Shown here: piece by piece, positions 1 to 7,371 of the stretch
Position numbering within the stretch: position 1 is the first letter of the stretch
Layout of the letters: each line of letters starts with the position of its first letter
Assembly (NCBI GenBank): GCA_017396665.1
Contig: JAFQLH010000027.1
Coordinates: 1 to 35,832 of the forward strand
DNA from: Oscillospiraceae bacterium
GTDB taxonomy: Bacteria > Bacillota > Clostridia > Oscillospirales > Ruminococcaceae
Direction: 5' to 3'
DNA: 35,832 bases
The notes under the pieces: generated by a model
The model's database searches: none
Told to the model about the DNA's origin: nothing
The model's input: only the letters and a program-made list of their open reading frames with translations
Made by a program: the position numbers and the translations under genes

Positions 1-1167
1 GGCGAAAGCACAGGTTCTGTGGGCGTTGTTACCATCAACCTTCCCAGAATTGCCTACCTTGCAAAGACAAAGGAAGAATTCTTCACACGTCTTGACAGAA
101 TGATGGATATTGCGGCACGTTCGCTCAAGATCAAGCGTACCATCATCACAAAGCTTCTCGATGAAGGACTTTATCCTTACACAAAGAGATACCTCGGCAC
201 CTTCAATAACCACTTCTCAACAATCGGTCTTGTTGGTATGAATGAGGTAGGCCTCAATGCTAAGTGGCTCAGAGCTGACCTCACAAACGAAAAGACCCAG
301 CAGTTCACAAAGGATGTTCTCAACCATATGCGTGAGAGACTCTCCGACTACCAGGTTGAATACGGCGACCTCTACAACCTCGAAGCAACACCTGCAGAGT
401 CAACATCATTCCGTCTTGCTAAGCACGACCTCAAGCACTTCCCTGATATCATCACAGCAGGAAGAGAAGAGGGCAAGACACCTTACTACACAAACAGCTC
501 ACATCTTCCTGTTGGCTACACAGAGGATATCTTCACAGCACTCGATATCCAGGACGAGCTCCAGACTCTCTACACATCGGGTACTGTATTCCACGCATTC
601 CTCGGCGAAAAGCTTCCTGACTGGAAGTCTGCAGCTAACCTCGTAAAGAAGATTGCTGAAAACTATAAGCTTCCATACTACACACTTTCACCAACATACT
701 CCGTTTGTAAGTCACACGGCTACCTCACAGGTGAGCAGTTCACTTGTCCTGAGTGTGGCGAAAAGACTGAGGTTTACAGCCGAATCACAGGCTACTACCG
801 TCCTGTTCAGAACTGGAACGACGGTAAGACTCAGGAGTATAAGGACAGAAAGGTTTATAACATCGAAACCTCAAAGCTTACTCACGAAGGTCCGAAGCAG
901 GAATCCTGCGACTGCTGTGAAAACAGCGAGGCTAAGGCACAGGACGGCGTATGGCTGTTCACGACTGCAACCTGCCCTAACTGCAAGATTGCTTGCTCAA
1001 TTCTCGATAAGGCAGGAGTTCAGTACGAAAAGCTCCTCGCAAATGAGCACGCAGATATGGTAACAGCCTTCGGCATAAAGCAGGCTCCTACACTCGTTGT
1101 TGTAAAGAACGGCGAAACTACAAAATATGCCGGCGTTTCTGATATCAAGAAGATGCTTGGCGTCTGA
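1..1167 (+). CDS. nrdD: Anaerobic (class III) ribonucleoside-triphosphate reductase, C-terminal part, fused to a glutaredoxin-like domain (5' end outside the window)
   Basis: The frame is open from base 1, so this is the last 388 residues of a longer protein. NrdD reduces ribonucleoside triphosphates to dNTPs with a glycyl radical that an NrdG-type activase installs. Seen here are the family segment GDLYNLEATPAESTSFRLAKHD (quoted in part), a zinc-site pattern C-x2-H and CPEC around window residues 236-252, and the glycyl-radical loop RITGYY at about 261-266. After a short Cys-rich linker (CDCC, ~303-306) comes an ~75-residue thioredoxin-fold domain with the active site CPNC (~325-328) and a cis-Pro-like segment QAPTLVVV. 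Formate-dependent NrdDs lack such a domain. Other NrdD subclasses are known to use a redoxin as reductant, so the fused domain probably plays that role (inference). The stop is 14 nt before the flavoprotein gene, which suggests one operon. Confident for NrdD and the fusion. Confidence 0.95.
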   Translation, partial: GESTGSVGVVTINLPRIAYLAKTKEEFFTRLDRMMDIAARSLKIKRTIITKLLDEGLYPYTKRYLGTFNNHFSTIGLVGMNEVGLNAKWLRADLTNEKTQQFTKDVLNHMRERLSDYQVEYGDLYNLEATPAESTSFRLAKHDLKHFPDIITAGREEGKTPYYTNSSHLPVGYTEDIFTALDIQDELQTLYTSGTVFHAFLGEKLPDWKSAANLVKKIAENYKLPYYTLSPTYSVCKSHGYLTGEQFTCPECGEKTEVYSRITGYYRPVQNWNDGKTQEYKDRKVYNIETSKLTHEGPKQESCDCCENSEAKAQDGVWLFTTATCPNCKIACSILDKAGVQYEKLLANEHADMVTAFGIKQAPTLVVVKNGETTKYAGVSDIKKMLGV

Positions 1168-1181
1168 TTGGAAGAAGCACT

Positions 1182-2087
1182 ATGTATGACGTAATAATTA
1201 TCGGTGGCGGCCCTGCGGGGCTGACCGCCGCTATATACGCACGCAGAGCTAATAAAAGCGTGCTCGTAATTGAAAAAGGCGGCTTCGGCGGACAGATAAC
1301 CTATTCCCCGAAGGTCGAAAATATTCCCGGCTTTGCTGAGGTAACAGGAAACGAGTTTGCAGAAAAGCTTGTCGAACAGGCACTCGGCCTTGAAGCAGAA
1401 GTAGATTGTGCCGACGTTTTAAGAATTGAAAACGGCGAGTATAAAAAGGTCGTTACCGATAGCGGAGAGTATGAGGGAAAGTCTGTTATCATCGCAACAG
1501 GTGCAAAGCACAGACTGCTCGGTCTACCGAAGGAGCAGGAGCTTATCGGAGAGGGAATCTCCTTCTGTGCAGTGTGTGACGGAGCTTTCTATGAAGGCAA
1601 AACCGTCGCAGTAATCGGCGGAGGAAATTCCGCACTTCAGGAAGCTATACTTCTCTCTGACCTTGCAAAAAAGGTCTATGTTATACAAAACCTCGGCTTC
1701 TTTACAGGCGAGCAGAAGCTTGTTGAAAAGCTTACCTCAAAGGAGAATGTCGAAGTAGTCCTCGGTACTGTCGTAACAGGACTTATAGGCGACAAGGAGC
1801 TCACAGGTATAGAGCTTCAGAACGCTGAAACAGGCGGGAAGTCTGAGCTTATGCTCGACGGTATGTTTGTCGCTATCGGACTCGTTCCGCAGAATGAAGC
1901 GTTCAAGGACGTTGTCAAGCTTGACGAAAGAGGCTATATCATAGCAGGTGAGGATACAAAAACCTCAGCAGAGGGTATATATGCCGCAGGGGATTGCAGA
2001 ACAAAGAGCATCAGACAGGTTGTAACAGCCGCTTCTGACGGTGCAATCGCCGCACTCGCAGCCTGCGAAAGAGCAGACAGTATATAA
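1182..2087 (+). CDS. Thioredoxin-reductase-like FAD flavoprotein with atypical NADPH site
   Basis: 301 residues, the normal length of low-molecular-weight thioredoxin reductase, with a ribosome-binding site (GGAAGAAG) just before the ATG. The FAD motif GGGPAG is at 8-13, the redox-active CAVC at 129-132, and the second flavin motif near GIYAAGDCR (~265-273). The central pyridine-nucleotide domain has GGGNSALQEA (146-155) where classical TrxB has GGGDSAVEEA. The HRRxxxRA stretch that grips the NADPH 2'-phosphate is replaced by IQNLGFFTGE (168-177), with no basic pair. Ferredoxin-dependent flavin thioredoxin reductases of clostridia also lack these residues, so this enzyme may not use NADPH (inference). 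Its place 14 nt after the NrdD-glutaredoxin fusion suggests it re-reduces that redoxin domain. The FAD/TrxR fold call is firm; the electron donor is uncertain. Confidence 0.9.
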   Translation: MYDVIIIGGGPAGLTAAIYARRANKSVLVIEKGGFGGQITYSPKVENIPGFAEVTGNEFAEKLVEQALGLEAEVDCADVLRIENGEYKKVVTDSGEYEGKSVIIATGAKHRLLGLPKEQELIGEGISFCAVCDGAFYEGKTVAVIGGGNSALQEAILLSDLAKKVYVIQNLGFFTGEQKLVEKLTSKENVEVVLGTVVTGLIGDKELTGIELQNAETGGKSELMLDGMFVAIGLVPQNEAFKDVVKLDERGYIIAGEDTKTSAEGIYAAGDCRTKSIRQVVTAASDGAIAALAACERADSI

Positions 2088-2096
2088 TACATATAA

Positions 2097-2126
2097 AAAG
2101 CCCATCGGAATTAACCGATGGGCTTT
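2097..2126. terminator. Bidirectional intrinsic terminator
   Basis: A perfect 12-bp stem AAAGCCCATCGG / CCGATGGGCTTT encloses a 6-nt AATTAA loop between the convergent flavoprotein and asparagine-synthetase genes. Read on the minus strand the stem is followed by a T-run (CTTTTTATAT), so it best serves the minus-strand gene. On plus the T tract is short. Confidence 0.88.
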
Positions 2127-2142
2127 GCTGTGCTTTAAGAAA

Positions 2143-3681
2143 TTATCTCTTTACAAAGTATTCCTCGTACCATACAAGGAAGGTGTAGATTGTCCAGACC
2201 TTTCTCCAGTTGTCAGAGTTGCCTCCGATGTATTCGTCCCAGATAGCCTTGATTTCATCTACATTGAAAAATTCTGCCGCAATGTCGCTGTCAAACTTTG
2301 CCCTTACATCAGCGTTGTAACGCTCATCTGCAAGCCAGATTCTGATAGGAACGATAAAGCCGAGCTTCTTGCGGAATGCGATTTCTTCAGGGAGAACCTT
2401 TGCCGCAGCAGTTCTGAAGGCAACCTTGTTCTGCTCCTCTGTAACCTTGTGCCTTGAAGGAATTCTCGACGCAATGTCAAATACACGCATATCGGTAAGA
2501 GGCATTCTTACCTCAAGTCCTGCCGCCTCACTCATCTTGTCAACGTTGAGATAAATGTCACCCTCAAGCCAAATCTGAATGTCTACGTCACTCATCTTGG
2601 TGAGCGGGTCAAGTCCCTCTGTTTCCTCGTAAATCTTCTTTGCAAGATTGATAGGGAGAACGTCTTCGTTGTAGGTTTTTAAGATGCGCTTCTTTTCGTC
2701 TTCCTTCATAATGTTGGTGTTGCCGACATAGAAGGTCTTGAGATTTTCGCCGTATCTCTCAGCGTTGCGGTACATATTGTAGCCGCCGAAGAATTCGTCA
2801 GAGCCTTCGCCCGAATAACAAAGCTTTGTGTACTTCGCTGTCTCTCTGCAGCCAAGTGCGAAAGCAATCGCAGAAGCGTCACCGAGCGGCTGCTCCATAT
2901 TGTACATAACGTAAGGTACAATATCAAAGTAATCCTGCGGTGTTACAACACAGCGGATATTTTCTCTCTCAAGAAGGTCTGCAGTAGCCTTTGCAAGCTT
3001 CGACTCGTCAAAACGCTCGTCATCATAACCGCATGAGCTTGTTACCTTAGCGTCAGTCATAGCAAGTACATATGATGAGTCAACACCGCCCGAAAGGAAG
3101 GAGTATGCAACCTCGTCATCATCCTTAACCTCTGTCACTATCTCTGAAACAGTAGAGTGGATTTCGTCAGCCCACTGCTCAAGCGACTTGTCGTTGTCAG
3201 CGTTGAAGGTAGGTGTCCAGTATCTTGTGATTTCAAGCTTGCCGTCTTTAAAGAAAAGGTAGTGACCCGGCATAAGCTTCATTACACCCTTGAAGAAGGT
3301 TTCCTCACCGCCTACGTAGGTAAGGCTCATATAAATCTGAAGAAGGTCACGGTTAAGCTCCTTTTTGAAGCCGTCCTTTGAAATGATATCTCTAATCATT
3401 GTGCCGTACAGAAGCTCTGAGTTTTCTGTGAGATAGTAGTAAAACGGCTTTGTTCCGAACTGGTCACGAATGCAGAAAAGCTCGTCTTTATCTGTATCGT
3501 AAATTGCGAATGCAAACATTCCGTATATGTGGTTTGCAATATCCTTGCCCCACTTTTTATAGCCTTCTGTAAGAATAGCTTTTTCTCTCTCTTCTCTTGT
3601 AAGACCGCTTTCAATAGAAAGCTCCTCACAAAGCTGTCTGTGGTTTCTGATGTGTCCACGGTACTCCTTTAATTCAAGCAT
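2143..3681 (-). CDS. Asparagine-synthetase (AsnB)-like protein lacking the N-terminal glutaminase nucleophile
   Basis: 512 residues. The synthetase half is intact: the PP-loop ATP motif SGGVDSS is at 197-203 and SGEGSDE at 290-296. The N-terminal part aligns with the second half of a class II glutamine amidotransferase domain (NHRQLCEEL, then GMFAFAIYD at ~54-62 and RDQFGTKPFYY at ~72-82). The first ~70 residues of E. coli-type AsnB, including the catalytic Cys after the initiator Met, are absent. The ATG at 3681 follows AAGAGGTGT and lies ~35 nt below a sigma-A promoter, and stop codons upstream exclude a longer frame. I have the impression that similarly short clostridial homologues exist, but could not search. 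It may use free ammonia or a partner glutaminase, or act on a different substrate (inference). It is monocistronic and is followed by a good terminator. Confidence 0.88.
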   Translation of the reverse strand: MLELKEYRGHIRNHRQLCEELSIESGLTREEREKAILTEGYKKWGKDIANHIYGMFAFAIYDTDKDELFCIRDQFGTKPFYYYLTENSELLYGTMIRDIISKDGFKKELNRDLLQIYMSLTYVGGEETFFKGVMKLMPGHYLFFKDGKLEITRYWTPTFNADNDKSLEQWADEIHSTVSEIVTEVKDDDEVAYSFLSGGVDSSYVLAMTDAKVTSSCGYDDERFDESKLAKATADLLERENIRCVVTPQDYFDIVPYVMYNMEQPLGDASAIAFALGCRETAKYTKLCYSGEGSDEFFGGYNMYRNAERYGENLKTFYVGNTNIMKEDEKKRILKTYNEDVLPINLAKKIYEETEGLDPLTKMSDVDIQIWLEGDIYLNVDKMSEAAGLEVRMPLTDMRVFDIASRIPSRHKVTEEQNKVAFRTAAAKVLPEEIAFRKKLGFIVPIRIWLADERYNADVRAKFDSDIAAEFFNVDEIKAIWDEYIGGNSDNWRKVWTIYTFLVWYEEYFVKR

Positions 3682-3715
3682 AACTACACCTCTTAAAGTA
3701 AAAAATTACCTTGTA

Positions 3716-3744
3716 ATTATACCACAAATCCTTCTTTTAGTCAA
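3716..3744 (-). promoter_or_regulatory. Sigma-A promoter of the asparagine-synthetase-like gene
   Basis: On the minus strand, TTGACT (3744-3739), a 17-nt spacer and TATAAT (3721-3716), about 35 nt upstream of the start codon. Confidence 0.85.
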
Positions 3745-3777
3745 TATCAAATAATGCATAATAGGCGAAAATAAACA

Positions 3778-3936
3778 CTAAATATCGTTTCTGTCGCACA
3801 TAGGAAGGTCGTTTTCAAGGTTATCTCTTGCAAGGTCTGTGTCAATGGCAGGGTAAACGTCAGGGACATTATCATTGTCCTTTATCTGCGACAGCTTTTT
3901 TGAAACAACAGCCCGTATAAGCTTTCGTTTGTGCAT
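3778..3936 (-). CDS. Small hypothetical protein, 52 aa
   Basis: I do not recognise a family. The start is placed at the ATG at 3936 because the ideal ribosome-binding site GGAGGTGA lies 6 nt upstream; the frame could otherwise extend to 3975 with no such site. The product begins MHKRKLIRAVVSKKL, a basic amphipathic-looking N-terminus, and then becomes acidic (DNDNVPDVYPAIDTDLARDNLENDLP). It has a single Cys near the C-terminus (MCDRNDI). No signal peptide or membrane segment is evident. It is divergent from the secreted-protein gene at 4080. The strong SD favours a real gene; a regulatory or peptide-precursor role would be speculation. Confidence 0.6.
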   Translation of the reverse strand: MHKRKLIRAVVSKKLSQIKDNDNVPDVYPAIDTDLARDNLENDLPMCDRNDI

Positions 3937-4013
3937 AATAATCACCTCCGATAGCTTATTGTGTATCGTTTGCACAAATCGTATCCGTAACGGAAAAAGA
4001 ATTAAAAAAATCG

Positions 4014-4042
4014 TTTACAAATCAAATCAAATATGCTACAAT
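4014..4042 (+). promoter_or_regulatory. Probable sigma-A promoter of the secreted-protein operon
   Basis: TTTACA (4014-4019), a 17-nt spacer and TACAAT (4037-4042), 38 nt upstream of the ATG at 4080. Spacing is ideal, with one mismatch per hexamer. Confidence 0.7.
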
Positions 4043-4079
4043 TAATTTGAATAATTATGTATTGAAAGGGGATTTGAAT

Positions 4080-6716
4080 ATGAAATTCAAAGCTTCAAGA
4101 TTGACAGCGCTTTTGTGCTGTGCAGCTGTTGCAGCTTCAGGTATTGCAAACGGCTTTAGCGGTCTCACCGATACCGCAGTCATAGCAAATGCCGCAGTAA
4201 CTACGCAGTGTACAACATATTCGGGCAGGAATACAAATGCCCAGAATTACAGCACATGGGCATACCCGATAGAATCCTACCTTACTACAACAAGTAACGG
4301 ACAGCTTATGAGATTCCAGGAGGACGCAGTTTCGGGTAAGTATCTCATAGAGTATTATAATACCTACTACAACATCAAGAGCACAAAGCTTGTTGATGCA
4401 GAGCTCAGCATCTTCGGTGGCTTCTACGAAAGTGCAGACAACTACTATGTTGTGTCCGGTCAGTACAACAATAATGAAAGTGCAGAGGTAGAGTGCTTCC
4501 GTATCACAAAGTACGATAAGAGCTGGAACAGAATATCCTCTGTCGGCGTGTATGACTGCAATACAACTGTTCCTTTTGACGCAGGTTCAGTAAGATTTGC
4601 AGAGTATGGCAAGTACCTTGTCGTGAGAACTGCCCACGAAATGTATGAATCAAGCGACGGACTCAATCACCAGTCTAACTTTACAATTGTTGTTGATACA
4701 GAGAATATGACTGCAACAAGCAAAACTGTTGCTTATGCATCACACTCCTTCAACCAGTTTGTACAGGTTGACGGTTCAAATATCGCTTTTGTAGACCACG
4801 GTGATGCGTATCCTCGTTCTATCGTGATTGAAATGGGTACAATTAATTCAAATGGAAGCATTTCAACAAACAAAGAAATTGATATTCTCAACTTCCCGGG
4901 TGAAACAGGTCAGAATGCAACAGGTGCTTCTATCGGTGGCTTTGAGTATTCCGATACAAGCTACATCGTTGCATACAACTCTGTTATCCAGGACGAGAAG
5001 AATACCTCACGCTTTACAAGAAACATCTACATCAGCGTTATTGATAAGACAACCGATGAGATTTCTATAAAGCAGATTACCAACACCGCAGACGGCGGTC
5101 CTACATCAAATACACCACACCTTGTAAAGCTCTCGGATAATTCGTTTATGCTCCTATGGAGCGATATCTACGGCGTGTCCTATGTAACACTCGACGGTAA
5201 GGGAAATCTCACAAGTGAGATTTGCAGTATCGAGGGTGCTTATCTCTCTGACTGTGCTCCGCTCGTAAATGACGGAAAGGTTATCTGGTATACTTGGAAC
5301 AACGGTACAGTAACATTCTATGATATCGCAACAAGTGGCCTTGAAGCAAATGAAACTGTTATAGAGAACGGCCACGAGCTTGTGTACACATATCCTGAAG
5401 AAGGCGACAATGTCTGCACATCAGAGTGCAAGAACTGTGACTTTGCAGAAAGCTTCACAACACCAACTGACTTCATAACCTTCTGGAACCAGACAGGTGC
5501 AGGCTCTTACTCATCCTGGGTGAGCAGCAAGCAGTGCGATGGCGCAAACCTCTATTTCTACATTCCTTCAAGCTATGTAGAGCCTTCAGATGCACAGAGA
5601 AAGTTTTTCGATATTGAATCCTCTGACAGTGATATCGCAAAGGTAAATACACCAAGCACAACCTCTACAGGCAGCATAACCTTCGTAGGAAAGGGCACAG
5701 TAACAATCACCATTACCCCGACCTATAACCCTAACGTAAAGAAGACCTACACCTTTGAGGTAGGTGACCATGTAGACGCAAAGGGCGACGGACTTTGCGA
5801 CAACTGTCCGAAGATAATGGACGGCATCGGCGCACAGCTTGCAGGCTATACAGTAAGCCTTGACGGTAATGTCGGCGTAAACTTCCATATGCTCCTTGAC
5901 AGCAGTGTGCTTGCTGACGAACAGGCTTATATGCAGTTTACAGTCGGTGACAACGAGCCTGTAAAGGTTATGGTTTCCGACGCAAAAACAAGCACAGTAA
6001 CAGGTAAGCAGTACTATGTATTCCCGGTTGACGTTCCTGCAAAGGATATGACAACTGAAATCAAGGCTCAGATGATTACCTCAAACGGCAACGGCACAGT
6101 GTTTACCTACACAGTTGCTGAGTATTCAAAGCAGATTCTTTCCTCATCCTCATACAGTGATTCAACAAAGGCTCTTGTCAAGGCACTTCTCAACTACGGA
6201 GCTGCTGCTCAGACATACTTTGGCTACAACACTGACAAGCTTGCAAACTCAATTCTGAATGAATCAGACAGGACAGTTGCAGACAGTGATACACTTACAA
6301 ACGAAACAGCTTATGCAGTTTCTTCGTCAATTCCTGACGGCATCAGCTACTACGGAACAAGCCTTCTTCTCAAGTCTGAAACAACACTCAGACACTACTT
6401 CAAGCTCGAAGAAGGAAAGTCACTTTCCGACTATTCAATTACAGTAACAAACGGTACTGACTCAGTAGAGTATACAACAGGAACTAAGTCCGGTCTTTGC
6501 TATATCGATATATGCAATATTAACGCTCTGGACCTTGCAACAGGATATGTCGTTTCAATTGACGGATACTACGTATTTGAACAGGGTAAGGAAGCAAGCG
6601 TTATGAGGTTTGCAAAGCTCGTTTGTGACAGCGCATCTACTTCTGCTGAGTATAAGGCTGTTGCAAAGGCAATCGCAGCATACTGCGATGCGGCAGTTGT
6701 CAACAGCGCTGAGTAA
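4080..6716 (+). CDS. Large secreted protein with Ig-like and Cys-rich linker segments, function unknown
   Basis: 878 residues from the ATG at 4080, chosen because AAAGGGGA sits 8 nt upstream and a signal peptide follows at once. The signal peptide has basic KFKASR, a hydrophobic LLCCAAVAASGIA and a likely cleavage after ANA at about residue 38. Residues ~40-440 are rich in Tyr, Asp and Asn with alternating short beta segments (YYVVSGQYN, SFMLLWSDIYGVSYVTLDGKG), which looks like a beta-propeller (inference). A CTSECKNC cluster (~445-452) leads to an Ig-like stretch (~460-560: SDIAKVNTPS, GKGTVTITITPTYNP). An EF-hand-like linker GDGLCDNC follows at ~570. The final ~300 residues form a beta-rich domain (GYTVSLDGNVGVNFHMLLD) of a type I associate with Ruminococcus-like surface proteins. 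No catalytic motif, sortase signal or dockerin duplicate was found. It heads an operon with two further small genes. Confidence 0.85.
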   Translation: MKFKASRLTALLCCAAVAASGIANGFSGLTDTAVIANAAVTTQCTTYSGRNTNAQNYSTWAYPIESYLTTTSNGQLMRFQEDAVSGKYLIEYYNTYYNIKSTKLVDAELSIFGGFYESADNYYVVSGQYNNNESAEVECFRITKYDKSWNRISSVGVYDCNTTVPFDAGSVRFAEYGKYLVVRTAHEMYESSDGLNHQSNFTIVVDTENMTATSKTVAYASHSFNQFVQVDGSNIAFVDHGDAYPRSIVIEMGTINSNGSISTNKEIDILNFPGETGQNATGASIGGFEYSDTSYIVAYNSVIQDEKNTSRFTRNIYISVIDKTTDEISIKQITNTADGGPTSNTPHLVKLSDNSFMLLWSDIYGVSYVTLDGKGNLTSEICSIEGAYLSDCAPLVNDGKVIWYTWNNGTVTFYDIATSGLEANETVIENGHELVYTYPEEGDNVCTSECKNCDFAESFTTPTDFITFWNQTGAGSYSSWVSSKQCDGANLYFYIPSSYVEPSDAQRKFFDIESSDSDIAKVNTPSTTSTGSITFVGKGTVTITITPTYNPNVKKTYTFEVGDHVDAKGDGLCDNCPKIMDGIGAQLAGYTVSLDGNVGVNFHMLLDSSVLADEQAYMQFTVGDNEPVKVMVSDAKTSTVTGKQYYVFPVDVPAKDMTTEIKAQMITSNGNGTVFTYTVAEYSKQILSSSSYSDSTKALVKALLNYGAAAQTYFGYNTDKLANSILNESDRTVADSDTLTNETAYAVSSSIPDGISYYGTSLLLKSETTLRHYFKLEEGKSLSDYSITVTNGTDSVEYTTGTKSGLCYIDICNINALDLATGYVVSIDGYYVFEQGKEASVMRFAKLVCDSASTSAEYKAVAKAIAAYCDAAVVNSAE

Positions 6717-6731
6717 TGAAAGAGGTGTCTT

Positions 6732-6884
6732 ATGAAAACTGAAAAATATATCTCTCCTGTAATGGAAATAAGCAGACTCTGCAGCCTCGATATCATTACC
6801 GAAAGTGTTACACCGGATGACGACGAAACAGGCATCTTAATGCTTGACGAGGACGCAAACGGTCTTGCAGATAACCTGGAGTAA
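6732..6884 (+). CDS. 50-aa peptide of unknown function
   Basis: ATG at 6732 preceded by AGAGGTG, 15 nt after the stop of the secreted-protein gene. The product reads MKTEKYISPVMEISRLCSLD then IITESVTPDDDETGILMLDE and ends DANGLADNLE. The first half resembles the 'KYxxPVMEhxxhxxxDIIT' pattern common in short gut-Firmicute proteins of unknown function (recalled, not searched). The second half is strongly acidic. It has one Cys (residue 17), no signal peptide and no membrane segment. The layout of a conserved-looking front and a short variable acidic tail beside exported proteins would fit a peptide precursor or a small partner protein. No maturation enzyme lies nearby, so this stays open. Confidence 0.65.
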   Translation: MKTEKYISPVMEISRLCSLDIITESVTPDDDETGILMLDEDANGLADNLE

Positions 6885-6903
6885 AGCCAAAGGAATGATT
6901 GAT

Positions 6904-7371
6904 TTGAAAAGAAAGCTCCTGACAGCAGCCTGCCTGCTCGTTATCGCAATCGGTCTGACCGCCTGCGACAATGACAGCAGCTCGCAAAACAAGGCTGATT
7001 CTTCGTCAGATAATTCGGCAGTTACAACAACTACTACAACTACCGCAGGGTCAGACGCTCAGCCTGACGACAGCCAGCAGGGCAACACAGAGGATGTCTC
7101 TGTAACTGTGACAACCGAGCAGACAGAAGACGCACCGCAGGGAAGCGGCTCGCAGTTGCCTGAACAGACAGACACAGATACTACTACAACTACTACAGCA
7201 GACGACGAGGGCGAGATAATAATTACCCTCGAAACGTCGCAGGATAACGGACAGGGTGCGGATAACACCACTACAACCACTACTACGGCTGAGTCAGAGG
7301 TCACTCTCCCTCAGGATAGCACCACCTCTGACGATAACGTTATTACTCTCCCGTTCGTCCCCGCATTTTAA
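6904..7371 (+). CDS. Thr/Ser/Asp-rich lipoprotein, low complexity
   Basis: 155 residues from a TTG start at 6904. AAAGGA ends at 6894, which gives 9 nt to this TTG but 0 nt to the in-frame ATG at 6895, so TTG is preferred. A lipoprotein signal peptide follows (KRKLLTAACLLVIAIGLTAC) with lipobox LTAC, so the mature protein should be lipid-anchored on the outer face of the membrane. The rest is low-complexity Ser, Asp, Gln and Thr, with three separate runs of six or more Thr encoded by ACT/ACA/ACC repeats. No folded domain is visible; it may be a surface spacer or a heavily glycosylated stalk (inference). It starts 19 nt after the 50-aa peptide and ends directly against the fold-back element. 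Confidence 0.82.
   Translation: MKRKLLTAACLLVIAIGLTACDNDSSSQNKADSSSDNSAVTTTTTTTAGSDAQPDDSQQGNTEDVSVTVTTEQTEDAPQGSGSQLPEQTDTDTTTTTTADDEGEIIITLETSQDNGQGADNTTTTTTTAESEVTLPQDSTTSDDNVITLPFVPAF

Noticed and set aside
2143-3681. Frameshifted or broken asnB with its N-terminus in another frame
   Set aside because: The ~100 nt upstream contain stop codons in all frames, a good promoter and a ribosome-binding site placed for this ATG.
6732-6884. RiPP precursor with a modification system
   Set aside because: No radical-SAM, cyclodehydratase, lanthipeptide synthetase or dedicated peptidase lies nearby; the ABC operon at 7646-10490 is on the other strand beyond the fold-back element and lacks a peptidase domain.
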